Assembly (NCBI GenBank): GCA_964647255.1
Contig: CAZYGI010000013.1
Span: forward strand, 5,894-69,893
Length of the DNA: 64,000 nt
Direction of reading: 5' to 3'
From: CAWJEL01 sp964647255
GTDB taxonomy: Bacteria > Chloroflexota > Anaerolineae > CG2-30-64-16
The notes under the pieces are model-generated. The model ran no database searches, had not been told where the DNA came from, and saw only the letters and a program-made list of their open reading frames with translations. Within the stretch, counting starts at the first letter, position 1. Each line of letters starts with the position of its first letter. A program made the position numbers and the translations under genes. Positions 53,719-63,786 of this stretch are shown piece by piece.

Positions 53719-54108
53719 ATGGATCTTCTGAAACGGATTATCGGCGCCAAGACCAACGATGTTGAGACGAGCGACGCGGTCGTCGTCGAGCCGCGCCATC
53801 TGACCGGCGAGGAGTTCGATCGGATCGTCGCCGGTTCGAACATCCCGGTGCTGGTGGACTTCTGGGCCGAGTGGTGTGGGCCGTGCCGTGCGATTGCACC
53901 GTCGGTCAGCAAGCTGGCCGAAGAATATGCGGGCCGGGCGTTGATCACCAAGCTGGACGCGGATGAATACCCCGACATCTTGCAGCGCTACGGCATCATG
54001 GGCATCCCGACCCTGATCTTCTTCAAGGATGGCCGAGAGCGGGACCGCCAGGTCGGCTTCACCAGCTACGGCGCCCTCAAGAGTAAACTGGACCCTCTGC
54101 TGGCCTGA
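53719..54108 (+). CDS. Thioredoxin
   Basis: 129 residues from the ATG at 53719 (GGAGAG 9 bases upstream). It has the full thioredoxin signature: VLVDFWAEWCGPCRAIAPSV with the WCGPC active site, the DADEYPDILQRYGIMGIPT segment with the cis-Pro, and FFKDGRERDRQVGF. An N-terminal extension of about 25 residues precedes the domain, without a signal peptide, so it is cytoplasmic. It reduces disulfides and may act with the CsoR-type regulator upstream. Confidence 0.93.
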   Translation: MDLLKRIIGAKTNDVETSDAVVVEPRHLTGEEFDRIVAGSNIPVLVDFWAEWCGPCRAIAPSVSKLAEEYAGRALITKLDADEYPDILQRYGIMGIPTLIFFKDGRERDRQVGFTSYGALKSKLDPLLA

Positions 54109-54186
54109 TCCCAAGAGCACCTGAGAGGCGTCTGAACCACCCGCCTCACCGACCTCAGCATCCCGATCGCCGCGCCTGGACAGGCC

Positions 54187-54216
54187 CCGCCCGATGGTAT
54201 AATAGCTATCGGGCGG
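54187..54216 (+). terminator. Terminator hairpin overlapping a -10 box for the next gene
   Basis: CCGCCCGAT at 54187-54195 pairs with ATCGGGCGG at 54208-54216 and is followed by TTTC; it probably ends the thioredoxin transcript. The loop contains a perfect TATAAT (54198-54203), with a TGGACA 15 bases upstream (54177-54182), so the same stretch may be the promoter of the sigma factor gene. Confidence 0.6.
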
Positions 54217-54261
54217 TTTCTTGTAACGCCGCCATCATCCCGGCATCAAAAGGAGTGGCCT

Positions 54262-54888
54262 ACGGACGTTTCTCATCTCAGCGAAGCGGCGCTGGTCGAG
54301 GCCGCCGTTGCCGGACAACAGGAAGCCTTCGCCGAAATCGTCGAACGCTACTCCGGCACGATTTACAACCTGGCGTTGCGCCTGATGAACGACCGGCAGG
54401 AAGCCGAGGAAGTGCTGCAGGAGACCTTCATCAGCGCGTTCCGGGCCCTGGAGCGATTCGAGGGCCGCAGCCAATTGAGCACATGGCTTTATCGGATCGG
54501 CTACAACGCGGCGCTCATGCGCCTGCGCAAACGCCGGCTGCCGACCCTGTCGCTGGATGAGCCGCGCGAGGGCGAGGAGGGCGAGTACACGCCGCGGCAG
54601 TTGGTGGACTGGACGGCGGCGCCGGATCGGCTGCTGATGGGCCAGGAGCTGCGCCAGGTCCTGAATGCCGCATTGGCGACCCTGCCCGAATCGCTGCGCA
54701 GCGTGTTTGTGCTGCGCGATATCGAAGGTCTATCCACCACGGAAGCGGCGGCGGCGCTCGGTCTCACCGAAACCAACGCCAAGGTGCGCCTCCACCGCGC
54801 GCGACTGGCGCTGCGCGAGCGACTGACGGGCTATTTTGTCCAGACAACCGGCGACGCCGGACAACCTGGGCTTCGAGCAAAGGCTTAA
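54262..54888 (+). CDS. ECF-family RNA polymerase sigma factor without a standard start codon
   Basis: About 208 residues. Region 2 reads IVERYSGTIYNLALRLMND and EEVLQETFISAFRALERF, and region 4 reads TLPESLRSVFVLRDIEGLSTTE, so this is a group 4 sigma factor. A strong AAAAGGAG site sits 6 bases before an ACG codon at 54262. From there the frame carries the conserved start SEAALVEAAVAGQQEAFAEI. There is no ATG, GTG or TTG in frame between the site and residue 38 (TTG 54376), where starting would cut region 2. The ACG either serves as a rare start or reflects a T-to-C change. It is followed by a zinc-binding anti-sigma gene. Confidence 0.85.
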   Translation, partial: TDVSHLSEAALVEAAVAGQQEAFAEIVERYSGTIYNLALRLMNDRQEAEEVLQETFISAFRALERFEGRSQLSTWLYRIGYNAALMRLRKRRLPTLSLDEPREGEEGEYTPRQLVDWTAAPDRLLMGQELRQVLNAALATLPESLRSVFVLRDIEGLSTTEAAAALGLTETNAKVRLHRARLALRERLTGYFVQTTGDAGQPGLRAKA

Positions 54889-54898
54889 GGTGAACGAC

Positions 54899-55129
54899 AT
54901 GTTCTGCAAAGAAATGCTGGGGGAGCTATCAGATTATCTCGACGGCGAGCTGCAAGCGCAGCTCTGCGCCGAGATCGAACAGCATATGGTGGAGTGCGGC
55001 AATTGTCGCGTGGTGGTGGATACCTTACGCAAGACCGTGTCGCTCTACCACGAATATGGCCACGAGCCGGTGCCCACAGATGCCAAGGAGCGGCTGTATG
55101 CGGTGCTGAAGCTGGATACCGGCAGCTAG
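54899..55129 (+). CDS. Zinc-binding anti-sigma factor (zf-HC2 type)
   Basis: 76 residues from the ATG at 54899 (AAGG 8 bases upstream; a GTG at 54890 is also possible). It has the ZAS motif HMVECGNC (HxxxCxxC) following LSDYLDGELQAQLCAEIEQ, and an earlier Cys in FCKEM. There is no membrane helix, so it is a soluble cytoplasmic anti-sigma factor. It begins 10 bases after the sigma factor stop and most likely holds that sigma inactive until a redox or metal signal. Confidence 0.88.
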   Translation: MFCKEMLGELSDYLDGELQAQLCAEIEQHMVECGNCRVVVDTLRKTVSLYHEYGHEPVPTDAKERLYAVLKLDTGS

Positions 55130-55193
55130 ACACCGGAAGCCAGCAGGCTCCGCTCCCCGTTCGGATCCAGCAGCCAGCAGCCGGCTTCCGGAT

Positions 55194-55222
55194 TTGCCAA
55201 ATCATGCCCGCCTGCGTATAAT
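55194..55222 (+). promoter_or_regulatory. Promoter of tRNA-Val and possibly thrS
   Basis: TTGCCA at 55194-55199 and a perfect TATAAT at 55217-55222 are 17 bases apart. The tRNA-Val gene begins 12 bases after the -10 box. Confidence 0.85.
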
Positions 55223-55234
55223 CTCTTCAGTTCC

Positions 55235-55311
55235 GGGCGGTTAGCTCAGTTGGCTAGAGCGCAGCGTTGACATCGCTGAGGTCAGAGGTTCAAGCCCTCT
55301 ACCGCCCACCA
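55235..55311 (+). tRNA. tRNA-Val (GAC)
   Basis: Acceptor stem GGGCGGT/ACCGCCC, D arm GCTCAGTTGGCTAGAGC, anticodon stem CAGCG/CGCTG with loop TTGACAT (anticodon GAC) and T arm AGAGG/CCTCT around TTCAAGC. The CCA end is encoded (55309-55311). Confidence 0.95.
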
Positions 55312-55319
55312 GAATAGAC

Positions 55320-55566
55320 TCAAAGCGTTGACCGGGACGAGTACGTGGCGCAGATGCGTCAGAGAGGGCGGGTCGTTGGCTGCAAGCCCGCTTCGCTGAA
55401 GTCCACCGAAAACCCCCCGGGAGCGGATGCCTGAAAGCGCAAGCGACTATGGCATCCCGGACGACCCCGTTATAAGTCACAAGAGAAGACGCATGGCTGT
55501 GCCCATACGTCAACTTGGGTGGAACCGCGAGCTCCTCGCCCCAATGGCGATGGAGCTTTTTGTTTT
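55320..55566 (+). promoter_or_regulatory. T-box riboswitch leader of thrS
   Basis: The T-box core GGGTGGAACCGCG is at 55517-55529. It is followed by a terminator, AGCTCCTCGCC (55530-55540) pairing with GGCGA plus GGAGCT (55546-55557), and a T-run. Upstream is a stem I region with a GACGAGTA element near 55336 and a candidate Thr specifier codon ACC at 55405-55407. Uncharged tRNA-Thr would stabilise the antiterminator and allow thrS transcription. The tRNA-Val gene ends directly before the leader. Confidence 0.88.
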
Positions 55567-55585
55567 CTCAGAAAGGAGGCCTTTA

Positions 55586-57415
<1,830 letters not shown>

Positions 57416-57430
57416 GAAGACGACCGATAA

Positions 57431-57464
57431 ACGATAGACGACGGACGATAACAGCGTCTATCGT
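57431..57464. terminator. Hairpin after thrS
   Basis: ACGATAGACG at 57431-57440 pairs perfectly with CGTCTATCGT at 57455-57464, just after the thrS stop. A second possible hairpin downstream ends in a T-run at 57506-57510 next to the -35 box of the following promoter. Confidence 0.5.
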
Positions 57465-57508
57465 CTATCGTCCACGGTCCACCGTCCGTTCATCGGCGGT
57501 CGGTCTTT

Positions 57509-57537
57509 TTGACACCCTCCCCCCGTTATGTTATAGT
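57509..57537 (+). promoter_or_regulatory. Promoter of the infC-rpmI-rplT operon
   Basis: TTGACA at 57509-57514 and TATAGT at 57532-57537, spacer 17 bases. The infC leader is about 90 bases long. Confidence 0.85.
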
Positions 57538-57550
57538 TGCTCCTCGGTGT

Positions 57551-57576
57551 GGCCTGGCCGATGACCAGGCCGCCTT
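57551..57576 (+). promoter_or_regulatory. Leader hairpin upstream of infC
   Basis: GGCCTGG at 57551-57557 pairs with CCAGGCC at 57565-57571 and is followed by a short T-run (GCCTTTTG). It could be an attenuator or an r-protein-binding leader; neither is proven. Confidence 0.45.
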
Positions 57577-57634
57577 TTGCGTATTGGTAAGGCCCGCCCG
57601 ATAGCGAGCCGTTGAAACAAATGAGGGAAGCCGT

Positions 57635-58171
57635 ATTACTACCATAACCGCCAAGCCCAACCGCGTGAATCAACAGATCCGCGTGCGAGAGGTGCGGGTC
57701 ATTGACGAAGAAGGCAACCAGCTCGGCATTTTGCCGATCCAGGAAGCCCTTCGCATCGCCTATGAGCGCAGCCTGGACCTTGTCGAGGTGGCGCCGAACG
57801 CCGTGCCTCCTGTCTGCCGTTTGCTCGACTATGGTAAGTTCCAGTACGAGAAACAGAAGAAGGAGCGCGAGGCCCGCAAGGCGCAGAAAGTCATCGAGAT
57901 CAAAGAGATCCGTCTGCGACCGCGCACCGGCGAGCACGACCTGGATACCAAAGTGCGTCAGGCGATCTCCTTCCTGGATGAAGACAGCAAGGTCAAAGTG
58001 GCCGTGCGCTTCCGGGGCCGCGAGATCACGCATCCGGAGATTGCACGCGAGCAGTTGGATGAATTCGCGGCCAAAGTTGGCGCCGCGGCGGTCATCGAAA
58101 TGACGCCATCCATGGAAGGGCGCAACCTGTTCATGTTGTTGAGCCCGAATCCGGCGACGAAGAAGCAGTAG
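57635..58171 (+). CDS. infC: Translation initiation factor IF-3, ATT start
   Basis: 178 residues if read from the ATT codon at 57635, which has a GAGGG site 6-7 bases upstream. The first in-frame GTG at 57665 lacks such a site and would cut off TTITAKPNR at the N-terminus. IF-3 features: VNQQIRVREVRVIDEEG, GKFQYEKQKKEREARK linker, and the C-domain DLDTKVRQAISFLDEDSKVKV. AUU starts are well known for infC and give self-repression by IF-3, so the start choice implies the same control. The gene is followed by rpmI and rplT. Confidence 0.95.
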   Translation: MTTITAKPNRVNQQIRVREVRVIDEEGNQLGILPIQEALRIAYERSLDLVEVAPNAVPPVCRLLDYGKFQYEKQKKEREARKAQKVIEIKEIRLRPRTGEHDLDTKVRQAISFLDEDSKVKVAVRFRGREITHPEIAREQLDEFAAKVGAAAVIEMTPSMEGRNLFMLLSPNPATKKQ

Positions 58172-58203
58172 GCGCCACATTTCTGATAGCGCGTTCTCAT
58201 AAT

Positions 58204-58270
58204 ACGTAAAACGTAGAGCGCATCACGGAATTGTAGCTAAGATTGCGGGGCTGCGCCTCACGTTTTACGT
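58204..58270. repeat. 19-bp imperfect inverted repeat between infC and rpmI
   Basis: 58204-58222 and 58252-58270 pair with two mismatches (ACGTAAAACGT against ACGTTTTACGT at the base). It may be a leader structure for L35/L20 control or a palindromic repeat. Confidence 0.55.
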
Positions 58271-58297
58271 TTTATTCTGTCTGGGAGGGTTTTTACA

Positions 58298-58501
58298 GTG
58301 CCGAAGATCAAGACCCACAAGTCAACGGCCAAGCGGTTCCGCCGCACGGGCACCGGTAAACTGGTTGCGATGCACCAGGGCCGCGGCCACCTGCGACGCC
58401 ACAAGGCCCCGCGCACGCTGGTCAAGTACCGCGAGATCAAGGTCGTCGAGGGCTCGTCGGCCGACAAGCGCGTGCAGACGCTCGCGCCGTACATTGATTG
58501 A
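58298..58501 (+). CDS. rpmI: 50S ribosomal protein L35
   Basis: 67 residues from GTG 58298, with GGGAGGG upstream. The protein begins MPKIKTHKSTAKRFRRTGTG and has the typical basic RGHLRRHKAPR segment; the length matches the family. It is the second gene of infC-rpmI-rplT. The usual C-terminal part is present without truncation. Confidence 0.97.
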   Translation: MPKIKTHKSTAKRFRRTGTGKLVAMHQGRGHLRRHKAPRTLVKYREIKVVEGSSADKRVQTLAPYID

Positions 58502-58606
58502 GAGCACGGCTCGCCACCGACGCCCGGCTGCCAAATCTCAACCGGCAGCCCATGGCCACTACGAAGTGCCGATTTGATCGGCCGCCATCGAGAGGAGTAA
58601 TAAGCA

Positions 58607-58960
58607 ATGCCCCGAGCAAAGGGTGGAGTTGTCCTCCGCCGCCGTCACAACAAAATCTTGAAGCTGACCAAGGGCCAGCGCATGTCGCGCCACTTATTGT
58701 GGCATCGCGCAAACGAAGGCATGCTGAAGTCCTTGTTCTATGCCACGCGTGACCGCCGCACCCGCAAACGCGACATGCGCGGCCTTTGGATCGCCCGCAT
58801 CAACGCTGCGGCCCGCCAGAACGGCATCACCTACAGCCGGCTGACCCACGCGTTGAAGCAAGCCGACATCCGGCTTGACCGCAAAATCCTGGCCGACCTC
58901 GCGGTGCGTGATCCGCAAGCGTTCGCCCGGGTGGTTGAGGTCGCGAAGGCAGCGCTGTAA
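58607..58960 (+). CDS. rplT: 50S ribosomal protein L20
   Basis: 117 residues starting [20 protein letters not shown], with GAGGAG upstream. It shows the conserved [20 protein letters not shown] and the [10 protein letters not shown] segment. L20 binds 23S rRNA and in several bacteria represses its own operon. It closes the infC-rpmI-rplT operon and is followed by a decayed methyltransferase. Confidence 0.97.
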   Translation: MPRAKGGVVLRRRHNKILKLTKGQRMSRHLLWHRANEGMLKSLFYATRDRRTRKRDMRGLWIARINAAARQNGITYSRLTHALKQADIRLDRKILADLAVRDPQAFARVVEVAKAAL

Positions 58961-58979
58961 ATCCTGCCAGGAGCCGTGC

Positions 58980-59530
58980 ATGATCACGAGCCCTGACAAC
59001 CCGAAGGTCAAAGCGGCCTAAGCACTCCTGGAGCGTAAGGGCCGCGAACAAGCAGAGTTATGCCTGGTCGAGGGTGTACGGCTGGTTGAAGATGCCATAA
59101 GAGCGGGGGCTATCCCCGCTCTTATTTTTTCACTGCGTCGAGCAGCGAGACCGAGCGTGGCCGCGCGCTGTTGGCCGCGACCGCGGACTTGGGCGCGACC
59201 CGGCTGGAAACCACGCCTGCGATCCTCGGAACTTTGAGCGACGCGGTAACGTCCCAGGCCAGCGCAGCCGTTACGGGCACCTGGCGCGCCGACCCACACG
59301 GCGGCCCGCCCTACGATGCGGTGAATTGGACTGCGCCCCCTGCGTTGATCCTGGAGGGTGAAACCGATGGCTTGAGCCCCGCAGCCGAGACGCTCAGCCC
59401 CGGCAGAGTCACCATCTCGATGGCGAAGGAAGTCGGGTCCCTAAACGCTGCGATGGCCGTCACCGTCGTACTCTTCGAAGCCGCGCGGCAGAGGCGCAAT
59501 TGGACACAGAGCAATTGCACAAAAGATTGA
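58980..59530 (+). pseudogene. Decayed TrmH/SpoU-family rRNA methyltransferase
   Basis: The frame from ATG 58980 reads MITSPDNPKVKAA and then a stop (TAA 59019), but continues as ALLERKGREQAELCLVEG, VRLVEDAIRAGAIPALIF. A frameshift follows, and the second part (ERGRALLAATADLGATRLET) runs to a family-typical C-terminus with ALILEGETDGLSPA and MAKEVGSLNAAMAVTVVLFE. The region expected in between is shortened, so there is also a deletion. Intact members of this family often follow rplT. The gene is inactive in this form. Confidence 0.88.
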
Positions 59531-59642
59531 ACCGATGTATTATTGCCGCAGAGAGGAGGCCGCCGGCGCGTGAGGTGAGACTACAATCTGGCCCGGAATG
59601 CAACTTGTCCCGATCATAACATAGGGAAAAAGGAATGCCCAG

Positions 59643-60716
59643 ATGACTGCCGACATCATTTTTCGTATCATTGGCTTCATTCTTTTCGGAATCATCGGTT
59701 GGATGGCAGGCACGGCTTGGGCGGGCGCTGCGGCGGGCACAACGCAACCGAACCTGACCACGTTGCGATACCTCCTGCCGCCAACCGTAGTCGGTGCTGT
59801 GCTCGGCGCGATCGTCGCGCCGTGGTTGACGACGAAACCCGCCGCCTGGATCCGGCACGCCGTGCGCGAAATGACTGCCGTCCAGATCCTCGCGGGCAGC
59901 CTGGGCCTGGTGCTCGGCCTGGTGGTTGCCGCGCTGCTTGCTTTACCTTTGTCCTCTCTGCCTGCGCCGTTCCGCAGCATCCTGCCCACCATCGTGGCGA
60001 TCGTTTTCGGCTATCTCGGCATCACGGTGATGAGCCTGCGCAGCCGCGACATCCTGGCGCTCTTCCGCCACCGCAGCACACCAGAAATTGAGATGCCGGT
60101 TGATGGCGAGGTCGCCCCGCACGAGGAGACGCTGCTGTTAGACACCAGCGTCATCATTGACGGGCGCATCGCTGATGTGGCGCACACCGGCTTCATCCGG
60201 TCACCGATGCTGATCCCACGCTTTGTCCTGGCCGAGCTCCAATACATCGCCGATTCCCCGGACTCCCTGCGCCGAAACCGCGGCCGCCGCGGCCTGGAAA
60301 TGCTCAACCGGATGCAAAAAGATTCTCCCGTGCCTGTGCGGATCGTTGACATGGACATCGAAGGGGTGCGCCAGGTGGACGCTAAGTTGGTGCAGCTTGC
60401 CCGCCAGATCAACGCGCCGATCGTCACCAACGACTACAACTTGAATCGCGTGGCCGGCCTGCAAGGCGTCCAGGTGCTCAACGTCAACGAGCTGAGCAAC
60501 GCCGTCAAATCGGTGGTGCTGCCCGGAGAAACCATGACCATCCGGGTGATCCAGGAAGGCAAGGAAATCGGCCAGGGGATCGGCTACCTGGACGACGGCA
60601 CGATGGTGGTGGTGGAAAATGGCCGTCGCTATATGGACAGCGAGATCGAAGTCGGCGTCACCAAGGTGCTACAGACGAACGCCGGGCGCATGATCTTCGC
60701 CGCCCCAAATCGTTAA
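59643..60716 (+). CDS. PIN-TRAM domain membrane protein (YacL-like)
   Basis: 357 residues. The N-terminus holds four hydrophobic helices (to about residue 130), then a PIN domain with acidic active-site residues in LLDTSVIIDGRIADV and VTNDYNLNRVAG, and a C-terminal TRAM domain (IGYLDDGTMVVVENGRRY). This is the layout of Bacillus YacL and relatives. The likely activity is an RNase, but the target is not known. It precedes the cytidylate-kinase-like gene and cysS. Confidence 0.93.
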   Translation: MTADIIFRIIGFILFGIIGWMAGTAWAGAAAGTTQPNLTTLRYLLPPTVVGAVLGAIVAPWLTTKPAAWIRHAVREMTAVQILAGSLGLVLGLVVAALLALPLSSLPAPFRSILPTIVAIVFGYLGITVMSLRSRDILALFRHRSTPEIEMPVDGEVAPHEETLLLDTSVIIDGRIADVAHTGFIRSPMLIPRFVLAELQYIADSPDSLRRNRGRRGLEMLNRMQKDSPVPVRIVDMDIEGVRQVDAKLVQLARQINAPIVTNDYNLNRVAGLQGVQVLNVNELSNAVKSVVLPGETMTIRVIQEGKEIGQGIGYLDDGTMVVVENGRRYMDSEIEVGVTKVLQTNAGRMIFAAPNR

Positions 60717-60760
60717 CCGCCGCGGGTTACGATCCGGCCAGATCGTTTATGAGGAAGCCT

Positions 60761-61432
60761 ATGATCATCACCCTCTCCCGCCAACTCGGCAGCCACGGCG
60801 ATGTCATCGCTGCGCGCGTTGCAACGGCCCTCGATTTGACCCTGGTGGATCGAGAGTACGTCCATCAGGCTGCGCGGGCAGCCGGCGTGCCCGACCAACT
60901 GCTCCAGAAACTGATGTACGAAGGGCAACGCAGCCTGGCCTCCGAGATCATGGACTCGCTGGGGGGCGGGGTGGCTGAAATGAAGACCGTATCGCGCCAG
61001 GCGCCGCCGCCGCTGCTGGGCAGTTTTGCACCGCTCTTGCCTCCCGCGGCGATGAGCAGCGAAGATGCTGTCCAGTCGGTCGGCCTGCTGATCAAGGACA
61101 TCGCCAGCCGCGATAACATCCTCATCCTGGGCCAGGGCGGACAGATGTGGCTGCACAGCTACGGCAACGTCTGTCATATCCAGATCGTGGCGCCGTTCGA
61201 TCTCCGGGTCCAGCGGATCGCCGAGCGCGAGAAGCTGAAGCCCGCCCAGGCGCGGCGACGCGTCCAGGCTTGCGACGCGGCACGTGCCGACTACCTGGCG
61301 CGCTATCACGATGTCCGCTGGCTGGACCCGTTGCTCTATCACCTGGTGATCAACACCGGTTATACGTCTATTGATGCGGCGGTATCATTGATCGTCCATG
61401 CTGCGCAGGCCATTACCCCGCGCGGCGCATAG
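60761..61432 (+). CDS. Cytidylate kinase-like protein
   Basis: 223 residues from the ATG at 60761 (GAGGA upstream; an ATG at 60749 has no site). It starts MIITLSRQLGSHGDVIAARV with a modified P-loop-like segment, has VDREYVHQAARAAGV, and a C-terminal FDLRVQRIAEREKL, as in the cytidylate-kinase-like family (PF13189 type). Enzyme activity is not proven for the family. It lies between the PIN-TRAM gene and cysS. Confidence 0.85.
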   Translation: MIITLSRQLGSHGDVIAARVATALDLTLVDREYVHQAARAAGVPDQLLQKLMYEGQRSLASEIMDSLGGGVAEMKTVSRQAPPPLLGSFAPLLPPAAMSSEDAVQSVGLLIKDIASRDNILILGQGGQMWLHSYGNVCHIQIVAPFDLRVQRIAEREKLKPAQARRRVQACDAARADYLARYHDVRWLDPLLYHLVINTGYTSIDAAVSLIVHAAQAITPRGA

Positions 61433-61466
61433 CGCCCAAGCTGACTAACATTGACGAGGTAGCTTT

Positions 61467-62864
61467 ATGTCCCTGGTGATCTACAACACCCTGACGCGCG
61501 AAACTGAACCGTTCCAGACCCTCGAACCCGGCAAAGTGCGCATGTACGTCTGCGGGCCGACGGTGTATTCCGACGCGCATGTCGGGCACGCGATGTCTTC
61601 AATTGTGTTTGACTTCATCCGGCGCTACCTGGAGTATCGCGGCTACGAAGTGCGCCACGTCATGAACTTCACCGACGTGGACGACAAGATCATCGCCCGC
61701 GCGGCGAAGCTGGGCGATGATCCGGCCGCGCTCGCGAACCGGTACACCGAGACCTACAAGGCGCAGCTGGACCGCCTCAACGTCCGCCGCCCCACCGTTT
61801 TCCCGCGTGTCTCACAGACCATCCCTGAAATCATCCGTATGGTCTCCGGCCTGATCGAGACCGGCCACGCTTACGCGACGCCGGGCGGCGATGTCTACTT
61901 CCGCGTACGCGCCGATGACGACTACGGTAAGCTGTCCCGGCGCAAGCTGGAAGAGGCCGTGACCGGGACGCGCACCTTGAGCAGCGAAGGCAAGGAGGAC
62001 GAAGGCGATTTCGCCCTCTGGAAAACCGCGAAGCCGGGCGAGCCAAGCTGGGACAGCCCTTGGGGCAAGGGCCGGCCCGGCTGGCACATCGAATGCTCGG
62101 CGATGAGCCTGGCATATCTGGGCGAGCAGATTGACATCCACGGCGGCGGCAACGATCTGATCTTCCCCCATCATGAGAACGAGATCGCGCAGTCCGAAAG
62201 CTACACCGGCAAACCCTTTGCGCGCTACTGGGTTCACAACGGCATGCTCCAGTTGCGCGGGGAGAAAATGTCCAAGAGCCTGGGTAATCTGATCACCATT
62301 GACGAATTTCTGGCCGAACACGACGCCGATGTGTTGCGCCTGGTGATCGCAGGCAGCGGCTACCGCAAACCATTGATCTTCAGCGACGACGTGCTGACCG
62401 ACGCCGAGCGCGGGCTGGAGCGGATGCGCACCACCCACCGCCCGTCCAGCGGCTCGCTGGTGGAAGGTCCCGCGGTCGCAGCGCTGGCCGAGAGCGTGAC
62501 GGCAGCCCGGAGCGCCTTCGAGGCCGCCATGGATAACGACTTCAACACCGCCGGCGGTCTGGCCGCACTCTACGACCTGGTACGCGCGATCAACACCGCG
62601 CGCGATGCCGGCGTGGGCGGTGAGCCATTCAGCCAGGCCCAGGCGGCATTCCGGGAGATCACCGCGGTCCTCGGCCTCCGGCTGGCGGCGCCGGCCGCCG
62701 AAACACAGCCGGCCGCGCCGTTCATCGAGCTGCTGCTGAGCATCCGGCAAGATCTGCGCAAGGCCAAGCAATGGGCGCTGGCCGATAAGGTGCGCGACGA
62801 ACTCAAGGCGCTCGGCGTGATCGTTGAAGACTCGTCCCAGGGCAGCACCTGGCGGCTGGGCTGA
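61467..62864 (+). CDS. cysS: Cysteinyl-tRNA synthetase
   Basis: 465 residues, the usual length. It has the N-terminal [16 protein letters not shown] (HIGH motif as HVGH), the zinc-binding WHIECSAM and [13 protein letters not shown] segments, and the KMSKS loop ([10 protein letters not shown]). It charges tRNA-Cys. The next gene begins 2 bases after the stop, so the two are co-expressed, as commonly seen. Confidence 0.98.
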   Translation: MSLVIYNTLTRETEPFQTLEPGKVRMYVCGPTVYSDAHVGHAMSSIVFDFIRRYLEYRGYEVRHVMNFTDVDDKIIARAAKLGDDPAALANRYTETYKAQLDRLNVRRPTVFPRVSQTIPEIIRMVSGLIETGHAYATPGGDVYFRVRADDDYGKLSRRKLEEAVTGTRTLSSEGKEDEGDFALWKTAKPGEPSWDSPWGKGRPGWHIECSAMSLAYLGEQIDIHGGGNDLIFPHHENEIAQSESYTGKPFARYWVHNGMLQLRGEKMSKSLGNLITIDEFLAEHDADVLRLVIAGSGYRKPLIFSDDVLTDAERGLERMRTTHRPSSGSLVEGPAVAALAESVTAARSAFEAAMDNDFNTAGGLAALYDLVRAINTARDAGVGGEPFSQAQAAFREITAVLGLRLAAPAAETQPAAPFIELLLSIRQDLRKAKQWALADKVRDELKALGVIVEDSSQGSTWRLG

Positions 62865-62866
62865 GC

Positions 62867-63610
62867 ATGGCAGGGCCGAACGAACTCCTGTATGGCCGGC
62901 ATGCGGTGCTGGAAGCGCTGCGCGCCGGCCGCCGGCGCGTCCACCGGGTCTTTCTGAGCCAGGGAAGCCAGCCAACCGGCATCCTTGCGGAGATCATCGC
63001 CGCTGCACGTGACCGTTCCTGTCCGGTCATCCAGGCTCCGCGCCCGACCTTCGACCGCGCCGGGGATGTCAATCACCAGGGTGTGTTGGCCGAGGCGGAT
63101 CCGTATCCCTACGTGGTCCTGGACGACTTACCGGCGCCGAATGAGACGCCTGACGCGCTTTATCTGGCACTCGACCATTTGCAGGACGTCCAGAACCTGG
63201 GCACGCTGCTCCGCACCGCCGAGGCAATGGCCGTCTCAGGCATCCTCTTGCCCGATCGGCGGACGGCAGGAATCACACCGGCGGTCGTCAATGCGTCGGC
63301 CGGCGCCGTGGAACATCTGCCGATCGCCGCCGTCGGCAACCTGGTGCAGTCGCTGGAACATCTGAAACAACACGGCGCCTGGGTGGTTGGGCTGGATGCT
63401 AACCCCGGCGCCGTCCCACTGCATCAGGCGGACCTGAGCGGCGCGCTCGTCCTGGTGGTCGGCGCGGAGGGCCCGGGGCTCGGCCGCCTGGTGCGCGAAC
63501 ACTGTGACTGGCGGCTGGAAATTCCGATGTTCGGACAGGTGGCTTCGCTGAACGCCGCCGTGGCCGGCTCAATCGCCCTGGTTGCAGCCAGGCAGGCGCG
63601 CCTCGCCTGA
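62867..63610 (+). CDS. rlmB: TrmH-family 23S rRNA 2'-O-methyltransferase (RlmB-like)
   Basis: 247 residues. The N-terminal substrate-binding domain starts NELLYGRHAVLEALRAGRR. The SpoU domain shows LALDHLQDVQNLGTLLRTAE, LVVGAEGPGLGRLVRE and IPMFGQVASLNAAVAGSIAL, the three knot motifs that bind SAM. It most likely methylates a guanosine in 23S rRNA. The name is by family and cysS context; the target base is inferred. Confidence 0.92.
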   Translation: MAGPNELLYGRHAVLEALRAGRRRVHRVFLSQGSQPTGILAEIIAAARDRSCPVIQAPRPTFDRAGDVNHQGVLAEADPYPYVVLDDLPAPNETPDALYLALDHLQDVQNLGTLLRTAEAMAVSGILLPDRRTAGITPAVVNASAGAVEHLPIAAVGNLVQSLEHLKQHGAWVVGLDANPGAVPLHQADLSGALVLVVGAEGPGLGRLVREHCDWRLEIPMFGQVASLNAAVAGSIALVAARQARLA

Positions 63611-63635
63611 TCTACGCGCGTTGGGGGGTATATAT

Positions 63636-63664
63636 TTGACTTTTACCCCTCGCGCGCATATACT
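63636..63664 (+). promoter_or_regulatory. Promoter of the tRNA-Thr/tuf transcript
   Basis: TTGACT at 63636-63641 and TATACT at 63659-63664 with a 17-base spacer, 49 bases before the first tRNA. Confidence 0.85.
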
Positions 63665-63713
63665 GCGCTTTCGCAGCGACCGGCGCGAGGAAGAACTATT
63701 AAAGGAATTTCGT

Positions 63714-63766
63714 GCCGACGTAGCTCAATCGGCAGAGCATCGACCTTGTAAGTCGAGGGTTGCCGG
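63714..63766 (+). tRNA. tRNA-Thr (TGT), 3' part lost in assembly gap
   Basis: Acceptor GCCGACG, D arm GCTCAATCGGCAGAGC, anticodon stem TCGAC/GTCGA with loop CTTGTAA (anticodon TGT). The sequence runs into N bases within the T arm. Confidence 0.9.
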
Positions 63767-63786
63767 NNNNNNNNNNNNNNNNNNNN
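63767..63786. other. 20-N assembly gap
   Basis: All bases are N. The missing T arm and acceptor of the first tRNA and the acceptor and D-arm start of the second need about 42 bases without any spacer, so the true gap is longer than 20. Confidence 0.95.

Noticed and set aside
54255..54560. Alternative plus frame starting GTG just after the ribosome binding site of the sigma factor gene
   Set aside because: It shifts out of the sigma factor frame, its product has no similarity to anything I know, and region 2 and 4 motifs are all in the other frame.
57665..58171. GTG at 57665 as the start of infC
   Set aside because: There is no ribosome binding site before it, and the conserved IF-3 N-terminal residues lie upstream in the same frame.
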